Shown here: positions 26,544-40,200 of the stretch, piece after piece
How positions within the stretch are numbered: the stretch's first letter is position 1
Layout of the letters: every line of letters begins with the position of its first letter
Origin: Rubellicoccus peritrichatus
Lineage (GTDB): Bacteria > Verrucomicrobiota > Verrucomicrobiia > Opitutales > Cerasicoccaceae
DNA: 64,000 nucleotides
Assembly (NCBI RefSeq): GCF_033100135.1
Contig: NZ_CP136920.1
Location: 2,661,001 to 2,725,000, forward strand
Reading direction: 5' to 3'
Translations under genes and position numbers: made by a program
Notes under the pieces: model-generated
What the model was told of the DNA's origin: nothing
Seen by the model: only the letters and a program-made list of their open reading frames with translations
Database searches by the model: none

Positions 26544-27506
26544 ATGTGTATTCGCTCAACCAAATCACACCTGATAATCTCATTGAGCCTGCTTTTTTTT
26601 GGAGCTATCGCAAATGCGGGAATTACACCAGGGAGCAACAGCTCTATAGCGACCGAGGTTTTTGAATTGGAAACAGGTTGGAACGCAATCGAGCCGACAA
26701 TTGAACCCGATCAACCCGAGGCGGACATCATTTTTGCAGACCTCCCCGTCGGTGCGCAGGTCTATGCTTACTTTCCCAACGAAAACCCGTCTTCGTTTGT
26801 CAATGATGGGGCAAAGCCTGTATGGCGAGGCGGTAGCTGGAGTCGATGGACTAACCTTGCGCCTGATAATGAGCTAAACGACCTGGGTGGTGTTGTCGCA
26901 AAAATTCCGCTCATAATTTATACCCCTGAGCCAGCAACGCTCACGCTTGACGGGGTCCCTGTTGCAACTGTCCCAGACGATGGCGTTTATGAATTTGATC
27001 TACGTGCCCTGGCGGTCAACCCTGACGGTGAGGTAACTTTTGAGGATTTCTTTCTTGGTGGAACCATGCCCAAAGCAGTTTTTGATTTGGACGACGGGCA
27101 TTGGCGTGAGATTCCATTGGACACCGTAATTCAGCATGGTCGCGCCTATTGGTTCTACCACGAAGATGCGGTCTCCTACGAAGGAGTCATTAATTTTCGG
27201 AATTTACGGCGTGATGGCGTGAGCTTAGGCAGCGGATTTGCCACTGTTGATTACCAGGGTACTACAGATGGTGTTGGACTTGTGCTGGAAAAAGTATCCG
27301 GAGATTTAGCAGTGGAGTTCGGTGATGGATTTCTGGCCGATGGCTTTACGGCACTGGATTCCACTCATGAGCTGACTGCAGTTGGCACCCCGTTTGTTTC
27401 GCGATTGCAGTTCCGCATTTCGGATAACAATTCCTCGGGACATGCGTTGATCGAAATCACTGATTCTTTCGGAATTATTGGCCGGTACGTATTGATCCAA
27501 CGCTAA
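26544..27506 (+). CDS. Secreted protein of unknown function, first gene of the giant-protein operon
   Basis: The open frame begins with TTG 26511, but ATG 26544 gives a compact signal peptide ('MCIRSTKSHLIISLSLLFF', cleaved after 'ANA'). The mature protein (about 290 residues) is rich in beta-strand patterns and acidic residues. A block 'FELETGWNAIEPTIEPDQPE' and the later 'HGRAYWFYHEDAVSYEGVIN' look like those found in exported Verrucomicrobia proteins that describe 'GWNAI' beta domains, but no catalytic motif is visible. It precedes two further secreted-protein genes and the 4,188-residue giant at short distances (18, 24 and 26 bp), so it probably belongs to one envelope or extracellular complex with them. 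Confidence 0.8.
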   Translation: MCIRSTKSHLIISLSLLFFGAIANAGITPGSNSSIATEVFELETGWNAIEPTIEPDQPEADIIFADLPVGAQVYAYFPNENPSSFVNDGAKPVWRGGSWSRWTNLAPDNELNDLGGVVAKIPLIIYTPEPATLTLDGVPVATVPDDGVYEFDLRALAVNPDGEVTFEDFFLGGTMPKAVFDLDDGHWREIPLDTVIQHGRAYWFYHEDAVSYEGVINFRNLRRDGVSLGSGFATVDYQGTTDGVGLVLEKVSGDLAVEFGDGFLADGFTALDSTHELTAVGTPFVSRLQFRISDNNSSGHALIEITDSFGIIGRYVLIQR

Positions 27507-27524
27507 CATTTACTCCACAGATTT

Positions 27525-28259
27525 ATGAAGTTATTTTCCCTCGTCACATTAATCGGGCTGAGCGTTCTTCCTTGTTCGGCCGCAGAATCCACGGGGCTTT
27601 GGATTGGCTCAGTCATTTTGGATCGAGTATCTGAAATTACGCCATCTAATGACACGATTAGTCAGACCCCCACACCCGTCGCTGACCCGATGGCCATCCG
27701 AATCATTATCTTTGTCGATGATGACGGGAACGCTTCGCTACTAAAGTGGGCCACACTCATGAACTATCAGACCACGCCGGGCGATAGTAGTGATCTATCG
27801 GAGATTATCATTATCGACACTGATGACTTTTATGAGTCTGGAGTTATCGGTTACACCTCGGATGGCAATCGACTCATTGGTCGGCGCTTTGAAACCGTTT
27901 TTTATGATTGGTCAGATGACGGAGAATTCGAGCTGACAGGCACCGTTGGCTCTGACGACTTGACTGGGACGTTTCAATTACCAGCAACCCATGCCAGCAA
28001 CCCTTTCTACCACCGCTATCATAACATGCACCAGGATGGACGGGAAATAACACGAACCGTCACGATTTCGAACTTGGGTGATGTTTCTGAAAACGAATTT
28101 AACTTATTCGATCAGCTTTCAGGTGATTACGAAGAGGTCATCAACGGCCTGGCCAATGATGACGCAGGTTCGTCTGTCACGACCAATTCCATAATTATAC
28201 AGGGCGAGATCACGCTTGTTCGTGTGTCTGAAGCAAGCTCACTTGGCCTACCCAACTAG
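27525..28259 (+). CDS. Secreted acidic protein of unknown function
   Basis: This 244-residue protein has a clear signal peptide ('MKLFSLVTLIGLSVLPCSAA'). The mature part is a beta-rich, strongly acidic domain starting 'STGLWIGSVILDRVSEI', with the strand 'GEITLVRVSEAS' near the end, which looks like the return strand of a barrel or sandwich ('W.G.V.L..V' at the start and 'G.I.L.RVS' at the end). No family recognised. It lies 18 bp after the previous stop and 24 bp before the giant gene, so cotranslation is likely. It may be a small partner of the giant protein. Confidence 0.8.
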   Translation: MKLFSLVTLIGLSVLPCSAAESTGLWIGSVILDRVSEITPSNDTISQTPTPVADPMAIRIIIFVDDDGNASLLKWATLMNYQTTPGDSSDLSEIIIIDTDDFYESGVIGYTSDGNRLIGRRFETVFYDWSDDGEFELTGTVGSDDLTGTFQLPATHASNPFYHRYHNMHQDGREITRTVTISNLGDVSENEFNLFDQLSGDYEEVINGLANDDAGSSVTTNSIIIQGEITLVRVSEASSLGLPN

Positions 28260-28283
28260 TCATTTAATTATTGAGTCATAGTC

Positions 28284-31200
28284 ATGAAAATAGGCGTTCC
28301 CATTCTCAACTGCGCCTGGAAGGCGCTGACCGCAGTCATTACATCCGCACTGCTTTCTACACAAGTATTCGGTGTCACCAAAGAGGGGCAGGCTCTGGCG
28401 GCAGCCCTCGAGGACTATAACGGCGAAGGCGTAAGAATCATTCAAATCACTCCAGGGCCAATTGACGACAGCTCAACTCCTGAATACGGATTTTATGTCC
28501 TCGGCTCGCTCAAAGATACAACAGGAGTCATCTGGAATGGTCAAAGGTTCGAAGCCATTGCTAATGAAGATGATGCCGATATCACCGACACAGACGATGA
28601 CCTTTATATCCGCCCAATTGCCTTTGTCGCTCAGGTTAGTTTAACTGGCCAAGTCAATTGGTTGCGATTCTTCGTCGCACACGCGGACGAAGATTTGGAA
28701 GATGAGGATTACACCGCCAGCGGAGCCAGTGTTCACGATGCCGATGGTGACTGGCTGATTAATCCATTGGGCACATACTTCAACGAGGAGTTGCCACGGC
28801 GTATGGGCGGCGTATCGGTTTATGAAGATTTTGGCATCGTAGTTGCCGTTAATTGTATGAGTTATTCGCGACTCTTTGGCGCAGATGCCGATGAAGAGAC
28901 CACCCAATATAGTGAGGATTACAGCGACTCTGGAACCAGTGTGGATTTTCTGGGTTCAACTGCCCTCTACGTTGACGATGGTGCATCATCCTCTGCGGTT
29001 CGAAGCGACACTTACACAACAGGTGTCACCAATCTAGGAGCCATCTTTGATTTTGATGGTAACGTAACTGGTAAATTCTCTCTTGAAGGTTCGCAGGTCT
29101 TTGACTCGGGCCCAACGGTATCCGTGCCGACCTGGATTAGCGATTTGTATTTTGATCAAGACGCCAACGTTTACTTTTCCGGCTTTTCGGATTTTGTCGC
29201 AGGAGCCCAAACAAAATTCAAATTCAATACTGGAGACTTTCAGCTAGAAGGTAACCTGAGCACTACCATGCTTGCGGATTCACTGAGTGGGTTCACCGTA
29301 GAAAATGAAGGCGATGATTACACCGTTTCATTTTCTGGTTCTACTGTAGATTGGCGCACACAAGGATTCGTTGGCAAAGTAAGTGCCTTCGGTTCGCAAA
29401 GCACGCTACATACCTTTGTCAACGTTCTCCAGGAGTATGTCGAATACGATAGCAGCGGATCTGCTTTTCAGCCTTTTGAAAATACGACCAATAGCAATTA
29501 CACGGATTTCAATGATGTCCAACTCTTCTGGGGGATGCCATTGCGGATAACAACCAATGATGATGGCGATGCCTTCGTCGCAGTAGGTACTACGTTCAAT
29601 GGAGATTCCAGTTACTACGCAAGAAACAGCCTCAATTCAACGAGCGAACCATTCTATGTTTATCAGAGTGGTGAGGTCCAAATGCTAACACTTTTCCGTC
29701 TCGACGACGACTTAGGCACAGATGACGGCGATGTGACCCATACCGGCGGCTATTATACATCAGGCAGCGAAGCCTACGACGTTGGTCTTGCCGCCCAATA
29801 CCTTCACCCTGGCACTTTGGTTGCAACCAGTGACCGCGTTTATCTGCCAATGACGCAGTATTCTCTTAGTCATTATTTTTCAAATGGTTCGCTGGATGAA
29901 TATCGGCTGATCGGCGGCGTAGTTTGCTTTGGCCAAGACAATAAAAACATCGCCCAAAACGATTTCCTGGGAGAGTTAAGCGAGAACTCCAGCTCAGTAG
30001 CCGCCTCGCTTTATTCCTGGCAATATGACACGAGTCTCGATGCGCCTTTTGATTTGTCGCTTAGGCGGGTAGTTGCCTACGGAAAAGAAACCGATAGTGA
30101 CGGTGGCTGGGAAACAGGTTCTGGCAGCACGAGAGATGTTTTCTTTGATGATGAGGATAACCTTTTCTGGTCTGGATCATTCCAAAAACCGGCGGGTGTA
30201 GAGGTAACCGTTTTAGCCTGGAACCCACTCGACCTGGCCGATCCTGATACCGGTGAGCCCGAAGCATTAACCGAATTGGACAGTATGGGGGAAGACAACT
30301 CCAACTATTTTGCGTCCTTCGATGATGTCAAAATCGATTTCTATGTTGGCGCATTAGATTCCGAACTAAATTGGATCAGCATGGTTGGCGCAGTAGACGA
30401 CGGAGACTTGGAGTTACCGGAAGATAATCTTTTCATCCAGGCAGCAATCACCGATGACCAAGAAGTTTTTCTGATGGGAGAGCTTCTGGCAGGTGACGAT
30501 AATACGGTTAAATTTGTTCGACCCAGTGTCTCGAATAACAACTACGAGATCACCAATACCTCTGACTCCATTGATGAAGCTTATCATGCATATTTCAGCT
30601 GGGATTACGACTCAAGTTCGGAGACCTACTCCTTGTCACCAGTAACCGGCTATTCCATATTTTTGGACATTCCTTCATACATTGAAGAGGATTGGCTCGA
30701 CCCCAGTGACGTCGGTATTGATAACGCGTTGCAACCCATCGCAGGAACCGCAATTATCCGCGAAGCGGAAACAGTTGCCATTGGGCTACCTTATCGACTG
30801 TATTTTGATGTCGAAGGCAACCTGACCCACCGCGCAAACAAACCCGGTGATGCCTCAACATCCGATTTATCGACTGACGATAGGCGCATCCGCTTTACCT
30901 TCGACTCTCTGGCATTGGTTGGCGATAGCTCAACTGCGGAACAAGGTACGAATTACCTGGAGTTCACGTTAGAAGAAGACGCCACTATCACGGTTGATTA
31001 CCTTGACGAATATCTGACGACTTGGACCGTCAACGGCTCACCATCGTCCGATTGGGACCTCTACGATTCCGGCACACAATTCGCCCTGCCAGAGCCCGAC
31101 CCAGATGAACAGACCTACTACATGACGCGTGACGATCCCTCGACGCCAAGCGTCATGGGCTCAGTCTCCGCTCCAGCCACTAACAGCAATGGTATTATTA

Positions 31201-34200
31201 CAGGCGCACGCTACGTCGTTACATCTTTTACCCGAGAGATGTATGACATTGCGCAAGGCCTCGAACTCATCGGCGGCAATGAAGAGATCATTCTTGGCGA
31301 CTCTGGCGACTACACTTCGACAGGCGCATTTACGTTCCAAATTAAATTCGAAGAACTTGCTTTTGACGATTCCTACGAACCTTACCTGTTAACTTTCGAT
31401 GATGACTTTGCCCTCCAACTGACCATGTCATCGGAAACGGATGGCGATTATCTGAGTATCGTGCTCCTCGATGGAACCACTGAAAAATTAAGCATGGGTT
31501 CTACCTTGTTTGACGACGACGTCTTCAGCGGTATGCTGACAGTGACTTTAGATACCACTGCCGAGAACTCAGGGAGCGACGCTTATAACGCCGCACTCCT
31601 CGTTCTCAATGGCGACGGTGATCTCGTTTACAGCGAGTATGAATACGAGTCTGATTTTTACAGCTATTCATTGCCTACCACGGACAATGGAATAGTCTCT
31701 GACACCAGTTATAACGACGAATCAATTGATGGTTTGACAGCTGTTATTTCGCAAATTCGCATTTGGGACATTGCTTTGACTGAAGATGATGTTGAGACCT
31801 ATGGCAATTCAGTGCCTCTGGGAACCGAAGACGATCTGGTTGGTGCGTGGTATTTTGGGCGTAATGAAGGCAGCACTGCAGAAGACCTGACGGACAATGA
31901 CAATGATGCGATTCTGGCGGATTTCTCCGAATCAAATTCTTATGTTTCCATTGTCTCATCAACTCCAAGTACCGAAACGGTTACTCCAAGCACGTATTCG
32001 GCATCCGATATCGCCCTTACGAGTTACAGCAACACTGGACCCGTTGACCTGACCGTTGAAATGCAAAAGCAGTATGAGCTCGTTGTTTCATCAACCGAAT
32101 TCGAAGGACTTCCCTCGGTCATGCCTGTTGTCTGGACTTTTGACGAAGAGCCAACATTACCCGAAGACCTCAAAACAACAGATCCGACAACCAATGAAGA
32201 TGGTTATACAGGCATTGGCACCTACTGGGTAAATGCCGATGAGTACGTAGTCGTTGGCTGTTTCCAACATTCCGGCGGCGGTGACGCACTCAAAGGCTGG
32301 TCAAACATTTCCGGCCTTGGTATCGACTCCACTCAGGATAAATCGGTGAGTTTGTCGGACGCGCTTACGGCTGATACGCCACTAATTAATACCCTGAGCT
32401 CTGGTCTCACCGTAGATGTTATTGAAGAGTCAGAAGATGGCGACGATGCAATCGATTTGACTTTCAATACTGGCGTAGGAACCAACGACATAGCCAACAA
32501 TAACTACTACAATGGCAACTTCTACTATTTTGATGCCGAACAAATCACGAGTGAGATAACCGTTCAATGGACCATGGATAATCCAGTGTTCTATTTCACG
32601 GATGAGGATGACGCTGATGACACCGACGCTGCCTTTGCAATTGGCGATAAACTTTATCCGTTCGACACGACGAGCAGTGACATACGCAACCAGGTAAGTT
32701 ACACGGATGCCGATGGTAATGTCACAGAAGGATATATACTTCACGTATTTTACTCCGCACTTGGTATTGATGAGTCCTACTATGACGGTTCCGACTCCAG
32801 CAAGAGCATCGAATACCGCATCGTAAACACCGCTAACGGTGAACCCGCCTACGAATTAATCAGCGCAATCAAATCCAGTTCCAGTGCCAATACCATCCTT
32901 GGCTGGAACAATGAAGCGCAAGCGCTGGTAGCGATGCAACCAGGAACAGTAGAGATACAATGGGACATTGAAGTCACCACCTACGATAACAATGTAGCGA
33001 ACAACTCGGTGACTAAGAAATTGAGCGTAGAAATTGACGTCTTGGACCCAACTGATGACACATACAGTGATTTCTACGAAGGCAAATTCATCACGATGGC
33101 GTTAGATGCCGGTAACGCATTATTGGACCCCGAAGACGCTGACGCCTATCTGTTCTATGATCAGGTTTACTGGTCGGGATCAGACCTGACAAAGTCCAGC
33201 GTTCTAAGTACCGAAAATGGTCCAGAGCTTTACACTCCGTATGAGGGTTACACTGTCCTTCGTTTTCTAACAACCAGCGATGGAACTGTGCCGCGTGGTG
33301 ATCTGGTCAATGACGAATGGGAAATCCTTGTCATTGAATCAGAACAGTTGTCCGCCGATGCATTGGACGACTCGATTGATTACCTCGTCGACTTCACTTT
33401 TGGGGGAGAAGAAGTTGATGTTGTAGATGCCTATGTCGGCGAAAAGCTATCATCCCTTAATAGCTTCGGTGAAGACCAGGACAAAGCGGATCTCTCAACC
33501 GGCAAGCTTATGGAAACCAGTCAGTATGGTTACCTGGCACCCATCAACCCGGATATTTACAGCACAACGTCCGATGATGCAGTCGAAGCTGGGCTGCCCG
33601 AAGGAAATATTATCCCCGTCAACACAATCGAATATGCCAGTAACGCTGAAGATTCAATGGCCGACCTGTTACCCTATCAATTGATCGTTGTCTGGTATGA
33701 CGGTGGGGACGATTACTACGGTGCCTATGTTCCAGCTAATCCGCTACAGTACAATATCGAATACCCTGATGTAAGCGACTGTAATGGATTCATAACTGTT
33801 TCGAGTGCGCTTGGCAGCCAGTCACTTTACGGTGATGGGACTTATCAGGGAGACGATGACGGAGAAAAATACGCCACATTGCCATCAAGTGATTTCATCA
33901 ACGCGAGTATCTATTATCAGAACGATAGCTCAGCACAGGGCTACAACCCCAATGAGGAGCATGCACTCATTACTGATAAGAATTCGAATGATGACGAGAA
34001 TTTCTACACCAGTGAAGATGGCGATGCGGTCTTTGCTCTACGCACGGACCTCAACATCACTGCGGATACTCAATCAAACTTTACCAACAGTCCGGAACTC
34101 ACCTCTGAAGCCTATGTTCTCGTTACCTATTTTGACAGCGATGAGGAAGAATATGACATGCTCGTCTACAAGGTTTATAAAGAGACGTCACCGAACGACT

Positions 34201-37200
34201 CAACGATCACCGACGATGATACCGATGACTTTACCGATATCGGATTTGATCTTGTTGGCTACACCGCTGGTGATCAAATTTCAGCACCTTACCCTCTCAC
34301 TCAAGTTGTTGGAGCCACCAGCGTGCCTGACTTTTACCAGCCCGATGATGACGCCGATTTCACTCCCTACTGGGAAGACGTAAACGGCGACTATTGGGTC
34401 GTCGCTGGTGACAGTGATTTCTACGGCTACTTCTTCTACCCGATGACAGGATCATTTCATTTTCCCGAGCTCACTGATTCCGATGGAACAGCAGACTACG
34501 CAAACGGCGATATTATCCCATGGTTTCCAACCAGCTTGACGCTCGCAATTCCAGACTACGATACCGGAGACGATCTCGAAAGTACTTACGAAGCAGAATC
34601 TGATTTAAATGATGGTTCTGCCGACTGGGCGCCCGTCACCTGGACTTTGGAGTCGGAGTGGCCTGATAACGTTGCCGTCCTGAAAATTGGTGAGTCCATC
34701 ATTTATTCAGGTGGCGATTTCTACGACAATAACTCCTTTTACCCAACATTGCCTACTATCGATTACGATACGGAAGGCACCGTTGATGATGATGACGATT
34801 CTTACGCCCGCTTCACTCTTTATAAGGATGAGTCAGATTATAACAATGGCGAGACCAGTGTCACTCTGGCTTACGACGCGACCGCCTCGGAAGTTGAATC
34901 AGCGATACAAACCATATACAACGGTTCCGATGTCGCGGATGTCAGCGGTGAGTTTCCAACTTGGACAGTCACTTTTTCCAGTACTGATTCTCAAGCCGAC
35001 CTTTATGTAGTGCCTTACGATACCGACATCGCAAACTTAACTTCCGACGCAGACTTTACAGTTGAATCCGCAACCGTGACTGAAGGCGGTAGTGGTGAAA
35101 GCGAGGTGCAGGTAATTTACCTTTCCGGCCTTGAAGACAGCGCTTACTGGGCCATTACCACCACTCAGGGCGACGACACCAACGTTTCCAGTTCGCTACC
35201 CTTGAATGCCACGGCAACGCAGGTTCAAGTCACACTCAATGATATGAATGGCGGCACCGGGCCTTTTAAAACCGGCACCGTCACCGTGACGGGCGAATCT
35301 CCTGCCTACACCGTTACCTGGAATGACGCTGGATCACAAGGCTACCTGCTCGAAGGCGATTACGCAGAAAACGATTACCCGATCGAGTACGTTAGCGTTT
35401 CTCAGTCCATCGCAGGGGACAGCGACACACAAGAAGTGCAAGTCATTACCCTGACTGCGCAACAGGTCGAAGGTTTGCCAGGTGTCGTTGAATGGGATTA
35501 TAGCGAAATCGTCTTTGATGAACTGAATCCGACCGGTGATTCCTTCACCTCTCTGACCGAGGCACAAGAAAAATCCACCGTGCGTCTAGTAAATATGTTT
35601 GAAACCATCACCGTAGACATCGTGGACGAAGATGGAACGAGTGCGACGTTCTCTGATTCTGTAACGGGAGATGACGAAATATTCTCGATCTACTCAGGAG
35701 AGGAAAACGATGACTATTATTATTTTTACATGTTTCCCTCGAGCTTGCAGACTCGCTTAGCCTTCGATCCAGTTACTAATCAACTGGCCATTTCCGGGCT
35801 TTTAAATGGTACCAATACGAGTTCACTGACCTTTGATTCCATTGAAGACTCAACAAATTACACTCAGCCAAACATTATATCCGGCAATGACTTATCGGAG
35901 TTGTTTGATTCTGTCCTCAATGAGGAAACCTGGCAAAGCGATACAAATTCCACCGAGGCCATGGTAGCCACTTTGGAAAGCTTATACTTTGCCTCCCGCA
36001 ACCCCAATGGGGTATTCGCCAGCTCAGTTGGTTCGGCCCCAGAGCTTCAAGACAGCGATGACAGCGATCTTGATGTTTACGAATATTCCTGGCTCGTTGG
36101 CTTGGAAGATTCCGACGATGACGGCGATGTTGAGCTTGAAAGCCTAGTGGGAACTGGCGGTGTGCTCACTACAAATTTCTCCTATCTGGTTCAACAATAC
36201 GCTGCGGGCGAATTCGACGGCTCCTATGTTGTTATAGCTGAGAACAACAATGAAGACGCGGGCGGCGCCGCAGTAGCACTTGAGGTCATTTACGTCGCGC
36301 CTGAACTCGTGACCGGAAGCGTTGTCACCATCGAACCCAGTGACGCATTCACTCAAAAGCTTACCCTGCGCATGAGCGAGGACTTCGGTGCAAATGACTC
36401 ATACTATGATTTTGATACAAGTGAAGTAGTGGATTTGGTAAGCTTTGATTGGATTTATCAGCTTCCAGATTCCAGTAACGACAGCTACCCACAGCCACCT
36501 GACGACTTGGACTCAGATGCGGAAGGTTGGACCTTACTCTCAACGGAAACCGCTCAGGAAATTAATCTCGAAAATAATACCGCGCTTTTATTGACCGACT
36601 ACTGGTTTTACGCGCGCTACGATTATACTGACTCGGATTCAGGAACAACCGTTGAATCGCTTTGGGCGGGTTCGGAAAATTCAGAAACAACCGATGGCGA
36701 ATATATCCCACAGCTCGCAACGGGATGGGTCAATCGCGTGCTGGACAGCATCAATTACTTTGAAAATCGCTACACCGATTTTGAATCTACCTTGGCCCCA
36801 GAATCATGGTCGAGCATCATTCAACAGGCGGGCGCTCCTTACAGCGGTTCTGTTTCGCTGAGCGATGATAGTGACTCGATACAAGATGCCGGGCTAATCG
36901 AATTCTATACCACTATTTACGACTACGCATACGACTTGGCCGATAGTGCTGGGGTCGTATCTGATGTTAGCGACGCTCTCCTCAATGCCGCCAATCGCAT
37001 TGCCTTTCTTTACTATTTGCTGGGCAACGAAGCCTATGCCGATGCCTTAGATCCGATGATTGGAGTGGTCAATCATGCGGTCGATCCGAATTTTCCTTCT
37101 TCCGGGACCGATCCTCAAGGACACGGACTGCAAAACATTGCGCTTCCTCCGACTGCACATGCCTTCGACGAAATGGTCATCGACTTGAACCAGGAAGAGC

Positions 37201-40200
37201 TTGCTCTACTTCGTGGGCTGGCACTTTCCGAGCCAGATGATCCCTCCACCGATCAGCCTAGCACCGGCGCTTATCCCGTTCACAATCGACTCTATTGGAA
37301 TATGACGGGCGGACTTGGCCAAATGGCATACACGCTAAATTATGCTCCGGTAGATTTTCTTTACGATGGCTTCCTCAATGAAGTAGATGCTGAGTTTCAA
37401 TACCCTCAAGGTCACGGCGATGCATGGGGGCACTACTTGAGCTCATTAAGCGTTTATTACGACTTGCTCTCGATTGATAATTTCTCATGGAACTACGATT
37501 CCCAAGCATACACAATCGACGACAGTGTGGTCGAAGTCTACTATTGGAACGAGCGACGTTTTGCGCAGACAGCAGCTGCACGGGCACAGGCAGGCATCGA
37601 TATTCTTCGTCGTACGTTCTTGGATTACTATACGGAAAACAGCGAAGGCCAATGGATCGGCTATGAAGACACCAATGAATATCGAGGCTGGGGTGTCGTC
37701 GGTTGGGGTCGCCGCGTCGGACAAGGCGCATTCTTTGACTGGGTAACCGCAAATGCCTTAGTCCCTGCAGCACCCGCCCCTGAAGCAGGCTCCTTCAATC
37801 TGATCTATGACGGTTTAGTCACGGATGATATCGAAGTCGGCGCCGAAACCACCAGCAATGACGAGACGACTTACACCATGTATGATCTCGACACGATCGC
37901 GGAAAATATCGAGGACGCACTCAATGATGCAGACGTGCTTGGCGCCGATGCCGTATCCGTCGAATCGATCAGCAACGCTTCGGGCGCATTACTAACCTTT
38001 CAAATCACCTGGGCTGAAGCTGCCGACACAACGGTTTTGGAAGTCGATACCTCCGGCTTAGCGCAAAGCTCCTTTGGCGAAGTCGAGGAATACACTGAGG
38101 GCAGTGCAGATGATAATACTGCGTCGGTTCAGATTCTAACGATTCAACAAGATGATCGAGTCTTTGGAACGGTTTCACGCTCCACCGTCGAAGACATTGC
38201 GATGATCGCCTCTCGTGGCGTCTATGTTCAAGACTACACGGATCGCATTAACGAAGGCCTCAATCCGGTAGGCATTTCACCACATGCCACCCCATTTGAT
38301 ATCGATCCTTTCAGCGTCCTGGGTAACAGTACCAATGATGACCTCAGTGGTCAGTTTGAGCAAATTTATGATCGTGCCTTGGATGCTCTGCGCCTTGCTT
38401 TTCGCATGTATGGACTCGCCAATGTTCAAAAGGCCAGCTTACGCAGTGTTGAACGTTCGACAGAGCAGCTGAGGTTAGAAATCACCACCAAGGATTTCCA
38501 ATACCGCAATCTCCTGAAACAGTTCTTTGGCTCACCTTATACCGGTACGATGGGCAATGGTCTGCTTTATGATTCCGACTATACCGGACCCGATTACTAC
38601 CTGTATAACTACCTCGATAACAATGTCGTCAATGACTACGTAACCCCACTCCCATCGGAAGCAATTGTCGACTTCATGGATGCATTCCCGATCAACTTGA
38701 AAAAGACCAGTGGAATCTCAAGTGGAGCCTCGGGTGATGCCGGAGAAACCCTCAACACCGTTTTCGGGCACTATTTCACTTCGGATGGCAACACGGATCG
38801 CGACTTGGACATCCCTTATGATGGTACCGACGACCTGAGCGACGAGACGCAAACTGCCAGCCTGGAAGATGCACTGGTTATGAGTTTTGATGGCAACTTG
38901 ATCAACCTGCCACTCACGGCGTCCGATTACGCTTACTTGGCACCAGACTCCTGGGGGCAAAGAGAGTTCTATGGAAAGATCCAAATAGCGCTCACCCAAA
39001 TGGTACGTGAGGAAGGAGCATTGCGAGTATCCATTAAAAACTATGATAATTTAATCGATGCAATCCAGACGAAGATTGCGCTCATTCAGGCGCGCTACGA
39101 TATCTATGACGAAGTGCTGACTGTCCTTCAGGATGACGGTCGAAAGGCAACAGGCCTTAGGGCCGCATCTGAAACTTTGGAAGGAGTGGGCAATGGACTT
39201 CGATTCTACGGCGACGCCGTTAAGGGATTAACCGATATAGCAAAAGATGGCGCTCCAAGAAGAATTGGTTTCACTGAAGATACCAATTCGGTAGGCCGAA
39301 CAATTACTTGGATACTGAACAATTTCGGCTACGTAGCTTCTCGGTTCAGTGCATCAGCTTCTTTAAGCGCCTCGGGTATTACTGGCGCCGCAGCGACCGA
39401 CAAGGAATACCATGTAGAAAAAGCGATTTTTAAGGATGAGTATCCCTACGAACTGCAAGTTCAACTGGAAGAACTGGAAGACTTACTGAATGAAGAACCA
39501 AAAATCCGTTACGAAATATTTAATAATATCGAAGCACTTCGTTCCGCACAGCAAGAGTATCTCGCGGCAGAAGCAGAAGGCAACGGGCATTGGGGGGACC
39601 GTATCGGCTGGAATCGAAAATTAGCAGAAGCAACGCAGAAGTTCAAAACTCAGGACATGGCTTTTCGCATCGAGCGTAATGCGGTATTGCAGCAATACCG
39701 GGAAGCGTTCGAAGTCGCGCAACGATACATCTACCTTGCTGCAAAAGCCTACGACTATGAGACATCTCTGGATCCAAGTGACCCTGCATACATTGGTCCA
39801 ATTCTCGATGAAATTCTCAGCACATCCTTCCTGGGAATGATATCGGGGCCAGATTCTGGCAATATTGATTTTACTAACGGGGAGCCCATTTTCGGACAAG
39901 GTGGCCTCGCACATGCGCTTGCATGGATGGACATAAACTTTAGTCAATTAGAAGATCAGAATGGTCATACTCAACCAGCCAATGAGGTGCTTGATTTCTC
40001 GTTGCGCGAAGAACTGGCTGGCTTAGAAAAAACCGCCGATAATTCGACCGACCAGGCCACCTACGATTCCGAGTGGCTCACCTGGCTGATCTCTGGAGAT
40101 AACTCCACCTTTTATTCGGACCTGCAAGACAACGAATATTATAATTTGTACTGCCGTCCGTGGAATTCCGATGGCGATGCCACACCGGGCTTTGTCATTG

